Positions 54,701 through 61,943 of a DNA stretch of 64,000 nt are shown here, piece by piece. Origin of the DNA: Bacteroidota bacterium (lineage in GTDB: Bacteria; Bacteroidota; Bacteroidia; AKYH767-A; OLB10); contig JADKDR010000002.1 in assembly GCA_016714535.1 (NCBI GenBank), forward strand, positions 434,001 to 498,000. The letters are read 5' to 3'. The notes below the pieces were generated by a model. The model was not told where the DNA came from and did no database searches. It saw only the letters and a program-made list of their open reading frames with translations. The first letter of the stretch is position 1. Each line of letters opens with the position of its first letter. The translations under genes and the position numbers were made by a program.

Positions 54701-57700
54701 TTCTGCAAATACAATTGCGATATTGCATAAAACTGAATCGAGTCCATTACAATTTTCATCAATCAGGTTATTTGGTATATCTGTAGCAAGTGGATTAATC
54801 AATGAATCACCATCGTTGCAATCCGAGGAGTCAGCAACATATCCTATGGGCTGTGGAATTGAAATACTATCAATAGCTAAGTTTCCAAATCCATCATTAT
54901 CAGCATCAATGTACCATGTAGTAAAATTGGCGGTACAATTTGTACTATAACTAGCTGTCTGATCAATAGCAAATGGCCATGTAGTATTCATATACGTTAA
55001 ACTATCAACAAGAATACATGTGAGTGCAGGATTATTGGTGGCATCAAAATTCAACAAATTGCTATTGTTACCATTCTGCATATTTAATGCTTGCATTTGT
55101 GAATTATCATTACAATAAATTGAATTTATGGCCGCATTATTTGATAAATCAAGCAATAAGACTTGAGTACCGGAGCAACCAAGCACTTCGAGATTTGCAT
55201 TTGACGAAACATCTAAAGCAGTAAGAGGATTATTATAACAATTGAGTGAAATCAACTGGCTTAAGTTGCTTACGTTTAGCGCACTCAACTGATTGTTGTC
55301 GCACGAAAAGAATTGAATGTTATTGTTGGTAGATAAATCAAGTGTTGTTAAATTATTGATAGCTACATTTAAAACACCAAGGTTAGTAAGACCATTTATA
55401 TTTATATTGCTAATATTATTCGTATAAGCAACCAGAATATTTAAGTTAACCAAAGTTGATACGTCCAGACTGGTAAGCAGGTTTGAGATACAATGCAAAC
55501 TGGTTAAAGCTGTATTGTTGGTCGTATTCAAAGTCGCTAATTGATTATAACTACAATTAAGTATCGTTAAGGCCGTGTTACTTGAAATGTCTAATGCAGT
55601 AAGGGAGTTGTTTTGGCAATTCAATTGCGTTATGTTAACAAACGCTTCTATTCCGGTTAAATCTGCTATGCCCAAACCACTAACATTAATTGCCCCGGTA
55701 TATGCACTAGCTTCGCTGCATTGTATTTCGCTATCACTATTGGTGTTGATTAATGCATTTGCTAACAGTGCATTTTTGAAGGTTGTATCCGGTATGTTTA
55801 ATGCACAAGGACAAGCAGTTCCACTTACAACCCCACCTGGAAAAATCCAGTTAGATGTAACTGCTGTAAGAGCAAAGTTTTGCAGTGTTCCGTTGTTGCT
55901 GTTTACTGTTACATCTGTCAATGTTGTAATAGAAGTATTGTTTGCACCAGCCAATCCATGATTAAAATTATAAGCAGCAACCAAACCCGGCTGAGAAGTC
56001 ATTTCACAATTCATATCTGCCTGTATTTGTGCTTGGGAACGGGCTGTATTCCAGACTCTAAACTCATCAATTGAACCCTTAAAGGGATACTCACCGCCAA
56101 AATAAGTTCTTTTGCCAACCGAAATTCCGCTGCTAAAAAAACCGGAAGCAACTTCAGTATTCGTTCCGATTAAATTTCCATTTACATAAAGAGATTGTAA
56201 ATTACTATTTCCATCGTAAGAACAAGCAATGTGATACCATTGACCGATGTTTAAAAGACCTGTTGACAGAGAGGTATTACTCGCTATATAAAAAGTTAAA
56301 TTATTTCCAGGACCCTCAAGGCTTGGATTAGACAAATACCCTGCTTCAAATACAAATCCATAATTAGTAGATTCAGGCTTCACCCATGTTTCAATAGTAA
56401 ATGATGTAGCGGTTTCATAACCGGTTGTTGGAATTGAAACAACATCATCTACTCCGTCAAAAGCCAGTGCAGCGCCAGGTGGCAAAGGACACACAGTGCT
56501 ATAAGTAGCTCCTGCATCTTTACCTGCACTAAAGTTGGTATAAGAATATGCTGTATTATCTACCTGAATACATGTTAAAGGTGGATTATTGAGGGCAAGA
56601 AATCCTGTAAAATTATTGTTATTGCCATTCTGTACGTTCAGTTCAGTTAATTGATTGTTATTGCAATTTAAAAAGTAAAGAGCAGCATTTGAAGAAAAAT
56701 TCAGACTCCCTAACAAATTGTTGTAACAGTCAACATATTGTAATGCCGAATTAGTTGAAACAGACAAATTAGTAATAAGATTATCATGACAAAAAAGAGC
56801 TGTTAACGCAATATTTGTGGAAATATCCAATGAAGTCAATTGGTTGTTATTACAGTATAAATCAGTTAATGCTGTGTTTGCCGATACATTTAAAGTGGTA
56901 AGTAAATTTGCTCCACATCTTAACTGAAGTAATCCTAAATTGCTACTTATATTAATGGTTGCCAATTGGTTGCCGCTGCAATACAAACTCGTTAAAGCAA
57001 TGTTGTTGCTTATATCAAAACTGGTTAATAAATTATTTGAACAATCTAAATTTGTAAGATTTACAAAAGCCTCTATACCTGTTAAATCTGAAATACCCAA
57101 ATTAGCAATATTAATAGTTCCTGTATATGCCGCAGCTTCATAGCATTGAATTTCTCCATCGGCATTTGTATTGATTGCATTGTTTGCTAACAGGTTAGTT
57201 TTGAAAATTGCATCCGGAATTGCAATCGTGCAATTGCAGTCTGCGCTAAATGTAGCCCCTGCATCTTTTCCTGCACTCCAGTTGGTATTCATATAGGCAG
57301 GACTATCTACTTGAATACAGGTTAATAATGGACAGTTGGTAGCATTGAATGCAGTTAGGTTCAAATTGTTGCCATTTTGCATGTTCAAACTAGAAAGTGA
57401 TGGACTTGTTTGAGCATAAAATTGAGTTAAAGCAGTAAGTGCTGATACATCAAGAGAAGTAAGTGGATTGTCGTTGGCTGATAAATAAACAAGACCTGTA
57501 TTCTGAGATAAATCAATACTGCTGAGTTGATTGGCTTGAAGGGTAGCTGAGGTCAAACTGGTTAGACCCGTTAAATCCAAACTTGTGATTGAGTTAAAAC
57601 CAACATCAAGAGTTTGCAATAAACCATTATCACTCAGATCTAATGTAGTTAATTGATTTGAAGAGCAATTTAAAGTTTCCAGTTGAGTATTGTTAGACAA

Positions 57701-59884
57701 ATCAAGCGTATCTATACTGTTGGAGTGACAGTATAAGGTTACCAGTGCTGTATTGGCCGTGAGATCTAAACTTGTTAAACTGTTATTGAAACAGTTTAAA
57801 CTGGTAATACCGGTAAAAGCTTCAATACCGGTCATATTCGTAATAGCCAAACTATTTACATCTATAGCTCCGGTATAAGCTGAGGCTTCAGAGCACTGAA
57901 TTTCACCATCGGCATTAGTATTGATTAATGCATTTGCCAACAACGCATTTTTAAATGCCGTATCGGGAATGTTTACAATACATGGACAAGCAGTGCCAGT
58001 GATAACGCCACCCGGGTTTACCCAGTTCGATGTTGGTCCGTTCAAAGCAAAGTTATTTAAATCTCCATTAATTCCATTGCCACTGGCATCTATTAAAATA
58101 CTATCTGAAGAATTATTGGCCGAAGCAATTCCCTGATTGAAGTGATAGTTGAGGGCCAAACCATTTTGTGGTGTTTGAATTTCACAAGCATAATGATCAG
58201 AAATTTCCTGCGCTGTTAATGCCCGAGTCCAAATCCGCATTTCATCCATTGACCCGGGGTAGAATCCAAGACTTCCTGCTCGTGAACCAACAAATAAACC
58301 ACTACTAATACCAGTTACACCAATTGCAGTAACTGAATCCACAAATACACCGTTTAAAAATATAGATTGCAATTTAGTTTGTGCATCAAATGTGCAAGCT
58401 ATATGATTCCACGTTCCAAGCACTAATGGTCCTGTAGAAACATTGGTGTTATCATTTACCCAAAATTGAAGATTTTCGGTTGAGCCTTCAAGGCTTGGGT
58501 CCGATGCAGAAACAGCACTTTCCCACACAAATGCACTTTGGCTTGCATCTGCCTTAATCCACGTTTCTATTGTGAACGAGTTTGTAACCACACCGGGTAC
58601 AAATGCATAATCGTTCACCCCATCAAAATTTAATGCCGATGCCGTACATCCCGAATTGGTAATATTTGAATTGTCATCATTGCAATCGGTATTATTCAAA
58701 ATAAATCCTGCAGGTTGTGAGCATGAGTAAGCCACATGACCAGCATTTCCAAATCCATCGTTATCCCTGTCACGATAATAAACGGTTGCAGGGGTTACTG
58801 TTACATCTTGTGTGCAACTAGCAGTATTGTTTAAGGAATCGGTGGCAGTCCATGTTACCGTTATTTGTCCAAGTGGGAAGCAAGATGGAGCATCATTGGT
58901 AACCGTTACTGGTCCGGAACCACCCACAACAACAGGGAAGGGAGGCCCCACCACCAATACACCGATAGCATTGGCCGGGTTGTTACTAAAGAACCTGGGT
59001 TGACAGGTATAATCTAATGTGTAATCGTAAGTCAAATAGTACACACCTGGAGTTGATGGCGCCACAAAATTTCCTCCCTGATATGTATTGGAATATCCAA
59101 CATTAATTGATGGCTCGCATTGAAGGGTTTGAAAGGTGCCACCAATTCCAATATACCCTTGATAAATACAGCCAGGGCAATACACATTATTGATATTAAA
59201 ATTAGCTACAACTGAATAGCTTAATGAAACCGATGAGCCCGGTGCTACCACTGCGGCATTACCTCCTCCATTAATATTCACTCCTGTATATGTTACATTT
59301 CTATCGGTGAAAGAAGGGCCAACTTGAATAGGCATAGGCGGCAGTAGGGCAACACTGCAAGCTCCATTGATATTATCCTGACAAACGGTAAAGGCGGGAG
59401 CACATGTAATGTTGAGAGACGAACAGTTTGTGCTGTAAAATGCCCCTCCATTTATTGCACCACTCCAGTTGGTATTCATGAATGCTGTATCATCCACTTG
59501 CACACACATGAGCAACGGATTGTTCTGTGCATTGAAATTTACCAAATTGGTATTGTTTCCATTTTGAATATTTAAGGATGTGAGTTGATTGCTATTGCAG
59601 TTTAGGTTTTGCAAATTTGTGCATCCACTAACATCTAAAACTGTAAGCAAGTTGCCTTGACATTGCAAATTTATAAAGGAATTGATAGCAGGCAGTTGCA
59701 AACCGGGCAATAGATTGTTTGCACAATTTAAGTCGACCAAACTTGTGAATCCCGTAAGATTATAATTAACAAATATTTGGTTGGCAAAATTGAGATAAGA
59801 TTTGCGTTTAATCCTCGCAATTATGGAAATGGCATTTGCAGCACAGTTTAGATTTACCAAATTCAAATTTGTGGAAACATCCAA
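48761..59884 (-). CDS. Giant T9SS surface protein, main part: LRR, LamG, subtilase-like, MBG, SprB modules
   Basis: 3,707 residues in one frame; reading toward the C-terminus (decreasing coordinates): LRR blocks (about 59.4-59.9 kb); HYR-like domain (58.8-58.9); MopE-type DxDxDGFGN Ca-binding motif (58.7); LamG/ConA-like lectin domains (58.0-58.6 and 55.8-56.5); further LRRs (57.2-57.9, 56.5-57.2, 55.0-55.8); second MopE motif (54.7-54.9); a subtilase-like domain (52.8-54.1, SGDGVKVGVISDSYN, DEGRAMLQIIHD, TSAGN, GTSAAAPHAAAVG); MBG-type folds with A-R-A-V/I-V-N repeats (51.7-52.1); eight SprB repeats (49.6-51.2); PKD/Ig-like modules; and a T9SS sorting domain (LFPVPSDRYFTVDF ... GTYMVELHCKEGLAHRRIQI). 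The first codon is not the gene start: homology runs on upstream to 64000. Surface adhesin or protease, inferred. Confidence 0.88.
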   Translation of the reverse strand: MDVSTNLNLVNLNCAANAISIIARIKRKSYLNFANQIFVNYNLTGFTSLVDLNCANNLLPGLQLPAINSFINLQCQGNLLTVLDVSGCTNLQNLNCNSNQLTSLNIQNGNNTNLVNFNAQNNPLLMCVQVDDTAFMNTNWSGAINGGAFYSTNCSSLNITCAPAFTVCQDNINGACSVALLPPMPIQVGPSFTDRNVTYTGVNINGGGNAAVVAPGSSVSLSYSVVANFNINNVYCPGCIYQGYIGIGGTFQTLQCEPSINVGYSNTYQGGNFVAPSTPGVYYLTYDYTLDYTCQPRFFSNNPANAIGVLVVGPPFPVVVGGSGPVTVTNDAPSCFPLGQITVTWTATDSLNNTASCTQDVTVTPATVYYRDRDNDGFGNAGHVAYSCSQPAGFILNNTDCNDDNSNITNSGCTASALNFDGVNDYAFVPGVVTNSFTIETWIKADASQSAFVWESAVSASDPSLEGSTENLQFWVNDNTNVSTGPLVLGTWNHIACTFDAQTKLQSIFLNGVFVDSVTAIGVTGISSGLFVGSRAGSLGFYPGSMDEMRIWTRALTAQEISDHYACEIQTPQNGLALNYHFNQGIASANNSSDSILIDASGNGINGDLNNFALNGPTSNWVNPGGVITGTACPCIVNIPDTAFKNALLANALINTNADGEIQCSEASAYTGAIDVNSLAITNMTGIEAFTGITSLNCFNNSLTSLDLTANTALVTLYCHSNSIDTLDLSNNTQLETLNCSSNQLTTLDLSDNGLLQTLDVGFNSITSLDLTGLTSLTSATLQANQLSSIDLSQNTGLVYLSANDNPLTSLDVSALTALTQFYAQTSPSLSSLNMQNGNNLNLTAFNATNCPLLTCIQVDSPAYMNTNWSAGKDAGATFSADCNCTIAIPDAIFKTNLLANNAINTNADGEIQCYEAAAYTGTINIANLGISDLTGIEAFVNLTNLDCSNNLLTSFDISNNIALTSLYCSGNQLATINISSNLGLLQLRCGANLLTTLNVSANTALTDLYCNNNQLTSLDISTNIALTALFCHDNLITNLSVSTNSALQYVDCYNNLLGSLNFSSNAALYFLNCNNNQLTELNVQNGNNNNFTGFLALNNPPLTCIQVDNTAYSYTNFSAGKDAGATYSTVCPLPPGAALAFDGVDDVVSIPTTGYETATSFTIETWVKPESTNYGFVFEAGYLSNPSLEGPGNNLTFYIASNTSLSTGLLNIGQWYHIACSYDGNSNLQSLYVNGNLIGTNTEVASGFFSSGISVGKRTYFGGEYPFKGSIDEFRVWNTARSQAQIQADMNCEMTSQPGLVAAYNFNHGLAGANNTSITTLTDVTVNSNNGTLQNFALTAVTSNWIFPGGVVSGTACPCALNIPDTTFKNALLANALINTNSDSEIQCSEASAYTGAINVSGLGIADLTGIEAFVNITQLNCQNNSLTALDISSNTALTILNCSYNQLATLNTTNNTALTSLHCISNLLTSLDVSTLVNLNILVAYTNNISNININGLTNLGVLNVAINNLTTLDLSTNNNIQFFSCDNNQLSALNVSNLSQLISLNCYNNPLTALDVSSNANLEVLGCSGTQVLLLDLSNNAAINSIYCNDNSQMQALNMQNGNNSNLLNFDATNNPALTCILVDSLTYMNTTWPFAIDQTASYSTNCTANFTTWYIDADNDGFGNLAIDSISIPQPIGYVADSSDCNDGDSLINPLATDIPNNLIDENCNGLDSVLCNIAIVFAEGDTAVICVEDSAGYTSVTPSVSGGTPPYTYLWSDGTTTATIDTMYAALYTVTVTDINGCSMTDSIAAFLTNCIIPYYEPPVNDTIGSLLGAELTGLFYFPDSIVDTTQTSEVFLLDNVAGDVLIEVICNIGYYDSVLALIQTAPYGMSDIIDNGDTTLIITGMYPIANLVKLDSLPNLINFVRPYYPPITGSFASTGLAYTQGDKSMRSDSARIGWGMSGDGVKVGVISDSYNTKFGDQAFNDVKNGDLPGDTNPNYKKPVVVLAEYDYGRASDEGRAMLQIIHDVAPNAELFFRSGFLSTGNFADGVTELSDAGCDIIVDDVTYITEPFFQDGLIARAVNKAKDDGIAYFTSAGNFGAKSYEAVFNPIQAPAGFIGMAHNFGGGDVFQSVTLPKGTYTIALHWDDNYYSLGQAPGAQNDFDIFMVDQFGNRLFGFNRDNQWGDPVEIIPFVVRNTVNANIIITRKWGSTSNIKIKYIIFRGEGVINEHQQDTATIVGQANAEGAITIGAASYFNTPAYGVNPPVANAFSSRGGTLIDGQSRNKPDLVGPNGVNTTVYLGAPNVDNDAFPNFFGTSAAAPHAAAVGALMIEAKRKYYNQEYNPDDMRSDLQSTAMDMGSAGYDVISGSGLIQADAALQLLGNPRPLVDAYSIADTTQTPGPDSVLVTITGAYFSDSACVIFQYDTLPADVSGTGLLSAWIPPFVGNPPLTVCNPAKSPSGLDGGVSDSLYFLTSPPKNVVVTCDYKTRRYGEENPTFTHTVTINGVSIDSLGIDEDSLGLSDITYETNATSSSNIGFYYIRALSNITNITDSEAVALNSVYNYNFTDGPLVIGKMPVLITPDDITITYGEYPDSMTFKYAFDSTHIALNELTLFEDSIEAKHKKDLAPTIALVDARAVVNGRTLVNADIEHLSFMASARAVVNARAVVNARAIVNGTWQVVDTNTVVDVATASVFNYQENPDTATLVNARAVVNARAVVNARAIVNARAVVNARAIVNARAVVNARAVVNSSTIEDSADQQVVAIIDEDDVNAPVNDSLTFNTISVITGLHAGTHAIVPGALLNENYEATYNIGTLTVLPATLYVNAEDTNAGCDGVQPQYTHTKTNYIFEDADSNVVDSSSAVVFAILDSASNTMGSGNLDAGIYQIVPAGLVLKTPANYIVAYVSGTLTVDSSITAAATAGTILCKGDSTSLNIAASYGTAPYTGDGIFTVAAGPYTYTVTDANGCTRQVSGTITEPALLEVNATAGTIGCHGDATTITISGSGGVAPYTGEGTFTVNAGPYSYTITDMNGCTRMATGILAEPAALTATANTGTISCFGGSATLTISPSGGTAPYSNAGPHIVSAGPYSFIVTDANGCTFEVAGVVTEPALLQASASAGTIACNGGSTTINVSATGGSAPYGGTGNFTVNAGPYAYTVTDNNGCTSLISGNINQPASLSATVNVGTISCHGNSTSLTIIPSGGEAPYTNTGPHTVTAGPYSFTITDNNGCTFEVTGTVWAPAALVASGTAGTIACNGGTTTVVVSAIGGVLPYSGTGTFTVNAGAYNYTVTDGNGCTSTVSGSITQPSLLFAAATPSPVACNATSTTVTVAASGGTSPYLGTGVFNNQTAGIKTYTVTDANGCSYLATLNVVIPMVMNTIIKTTHPICGFNNGSVTAVPSGGVSPYTYLWNSGATTKAQTGVLNGTYTVTVTDSRGCTVSASSVVNGSIATPAMPAPITGIVSVCRVRNNVTFSIPSVTGATSYTWVAPAGCSIVSGQGTNTIVVNFVNFVAHGNLRVKANNNCGSSAFRNKALYSMYAQPSIIGTNTACQNQQGVVYSVAVLPGVSSYNWVVVPGSTIVSGQGTNSITVNWGNINGQIKVTTMSTCGSSLQGSLAVSFTCREGLAETKAFSFNLFPVPSDRYFTVDFWSEIEAQEATITVYNMMGAKMLQQQFNVSEGQNLMKIDGALLAPGTYMVELHCKEGLAHRRIQIQKERE
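49575..51200 (-). repeat. Eight tandem SprB-type repeats
   Basis: Within the giant protein, about eight copies of a ~68-residue module follow the pattern TAGTIxCxGxxTxxxxxxxGG.APYxGxGxF-TVxAGPYxYTVTDxNGC-x(4)-GxxxxPA. The last is shorter and ends GCTVSASSVV. SprB repeats are named after the Flavobacterium gliding adhesin. Confidence 0.8.
51671..51810 (-). repeat. 18-bp minisatellite coding A-R-A-V/I-V-N hexapeptides (block 1)
   Basis: Seven near-identical 18-bp units, coding for ARAVVN or ARAIVN, stand between two MBG-type folds. The phrase begins after LVN and ends VVNSSTIE. Units differ at synonymous or Val/Ile positions only. The unit count may vary by replication slippage. Confidence 0.85.
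51890..52030 (-). repeat. A-R-A-V/I-V-N hexapeptide units (block 2, degenerate)
   Basis: Upstream in the protein, a shorter run reads SARAVVN-ARAVVN-ARAIVN-GTWQ, preceded by DARAVVNGRTLVNA. It is separated from block 1 by about 25 residues, so the whole patch occupies roughly 360 bases. Confidence 0.75.
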
Positions 59885-60036
59885 ACTTAATAAGTTATTG
59901 TTGACAATTTAAACCTGTATTAATAAATGCCCCAATGCCTGTCAAATCAGAAATTGCTAAACACTAACACTTATTACTCCTAAAAGAAGTTGCCTCAGCA
60001 CATTGTATTTCTCCATCGCCATTTGTGTTTATTAAA

Positions 60037-60480
60037 TTATTTGCGGTAATGCATTTTTTTAAAATTTGTATCAGGAATGCTTACAATGCAAGGCAAAGGA
60101 CACACTGTACTATAGGTTGCCCCGGCATCTTTACCCGCGCTCCAATTAGCGTTCATGTAACTAGGATCGTCCACTTGTATGCAGGTGAGCAATGGATTGG
60201 TGGTAGCATCGAATATTACCAAGTTACTGTTGAAGCCATTTTGTATATTAAGAGAACTGAGTTGATTGTCGGCACAGAGGATAGTTGTCAATGCGGTGTT
60301 AGTGCTTAAATCTAAACTTGTAATGGCGTTGCTATTACAATCAAAAAATTGCAACCCTGTATTATTGCTAACATCCAATGATGTAAGTGCATTCCCTTGA
60401 CATTGCAGCATTGATAAATTAATAGATGAAGGCAATGTTAAACTAGTGAATAAATTATTAGCACAATTAAGGTTAAACAT
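60037..60480 (-). CDS. Giant surface protein, fragment 3: LRR module (frameshifted)
   Basis: 147 codons of LRRs in the same style as the main part: CANNLFTSLTLPSSINL, LQCQGNALTSLDVSNNTG, CNSNAITSLDLSTNTAL, and the LTCIQVDDPSYMNANWSAG closing phrase, then CIVSIPDTNFK which begins a new LRR module. The apparent C-terminus (KKMHYRK) is out of frame. Continuity with 59884 requires several one-base corrections between about 59890 and 60070. Start and stop codons here are not genuine. Confidence 0.75.
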   Translation of the reverse strand: MFNLNCANNLFTSLTLPSSINLSMLQCQGNALTSLDVSNNTGLQFFDCNSNAITSLDLSTNTALTTILCADNQLSSLNIQNGFNSNLVIFDATTNPLLTCIQVDDPSYMNANWSAGKDAGATYSTVCPLPCIVSIPDTNFKKMHYRK

Positions 60481-60533
60481 ATTGGTACGACCAGTAAGAT
60501 TAATGCTTCCAGGAATTAAATTATTCCCAATAA

Positions 60534-61880
60534 TTAATTGTTAAATGCAGTGTTTCCTGTAAATGCAAGATTAGTAATTGAATTAACTGCACAATTTATT
60601 GTTTGTAGGAATGTATTATAAGAAATATCTAATGCTGTTAGATTATTCGTAGAACAATCCAATCCCGTTAAATTTGTAAATGCTTCTATCCCTGTTAAAT
60701 CGCTTATTCCTAATGAGTTTACATTAATGGTACCAGTGTATGCAATAGCCTCAGCGCATTGTATTTCGCCATCTTCATTCGTATTAATAGAAAAATCTGA
60801 AACTAATGCTGATTTAAAATTGGCATCAGGAATATTTACAATACATGCGCAGTTTGTACTATAGATAGCACCAGCATCTTTGCCACCACTCCAATTAGTG
60901 TTCATGTATGCGATATCGTCTACCTGTATGCAGGTTAACAACGGATTGCTTGATGCATTAAAGAAAGTAAGGTTGCTGTTGTTACCGTTCTGAACATTTA
61001 AGCTGCTTAATGAAGGAGTGTTGCTAACATTTAACCATGTCAACCCTGTTTGTGCAGACAGGTCAAGATTGGTAACCGACATACCGGGGCTGTTAAAAAA
61101 TGTTATTGCAGTATTTGCTGAAAGGTCAAGGTTAGTAATCGGGTTACCTCCACAAAGCAAGGTCTGTAGCAATAGGTTGTTGCTTAGATCCAGACTTGTT
61201 AATAGATTATTTGCACAAAACAAGTAAGTAAGTTGTGTATTGGCGCTAAGGTCAAGCGTTGAAAGTGAGTTATCATAACAAGTGAGTCCATCCAACGCAG
61301 TGAATGCTTCTATACCGGTTAAATCTGCAATGCCCAATCCATTGATATACATATGGCCGGTATATGCAGCTGCTTCAGCACATTGTATCTCACTATCACT
61401 ATTTGTATTGATTAATGCATTTGCCAACAATGCATTCTTAAAGTTAGCATCGGGAATATTTATAATGCATACAGGTTGACCTACTTGAAAAGTACTTAAT
61501 TGATTACCTGTATAACTTGCTGTAATTGAGGTTGCTGTGCGGTTAGTAACTGTAAGCGGTGTCCATATACCATCGTGCAGTTTTGATACTTCAAATAAAT
61601 TCCAGTCGGCACCGGCATCAATATCGGCAGGTTGCCAATTTAATGTTACGGATAATCCGCTTAATTCCACACCTGCCGAATCTATTTTCCAATGACGGTT
61701 GACACTTTTGGCAGCATCAATATTTGAGGTAATAATACTTACATCATCACCAGCTATTGCGCTTGCTCTTACACCACCGCCAACAGTGGCATCCACAGTT
61801 AATGATATTGGATAGTAATCAACATTATCACCAATAAGAAACCAAGCCGAAGAATTTCCGGCAACATAATACTGTTGCAT
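60534..61880 (-). CDS. Giant surface protein, fragment 2: LRR modules (frameshifted)
   Basis: 448 codons. The first ~140 are a beta-sandwich tail of the preceding module (VDYYPISLTVDATVGGG ... NWNLFEVSKLHDGIWTPLT). Two LRR modules follow, each opening with CIxNIPDANFKxAL, carrying INTNSDSEIQCAEAAAYTG and short LRRs such as LTYLFCANNLLTSLDLSNN. The frame ends at AFNN and TAA; one extra base near 60535 restores NNLIIGNNLIPGSINLTG into the next fragment. The initial ATG is an internal Met. Confidence 0.75.
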   Translation of the reverse strand: MQQYYVAGNSSAWFLIGDNVDYYPISLTVDATVGGGVRASAIAGDDVSIITSNIDAAKSVNRHWKIDSAGVELSGLSVTLNWQPADIDAGADWNLFEVSKLHDGIWTPLTVTNRTATSITASYTGNQLSTFQVGQPVCIINIPDANFKNALLANALINTNSDSEIQCAEAAAYTGHMYINGLGIADLTGIEAFTALDGLTCYDNSLSTLDLSANTQLTYLFCANNLLTSLDLSNNLLLQTLLCGGNPITNLDLSANTAITFFNSPGMSVTNLDLSAQTGLTWLNVSNTPSLSSLNVQNGNNSNLTFFNASSNPLLTCIQVDDIAYMNTNWSGGKDAGAIYSTNCACIVNIPDANFKSALVSDFSINTNEDGEIQCAEAIAYTGTINVNSLGISDLTGIEAFTNLTGLDCSTNNLTALDISYNTFLQTINCAVNSITNLAFTGNTAFNN

Positions 61881-61943
61881 GTTACCATCAATCCAGTCAT
61901 CGCCATTACCATTATTTTGAGCCGTTGCACCCGGAGTCTAATA

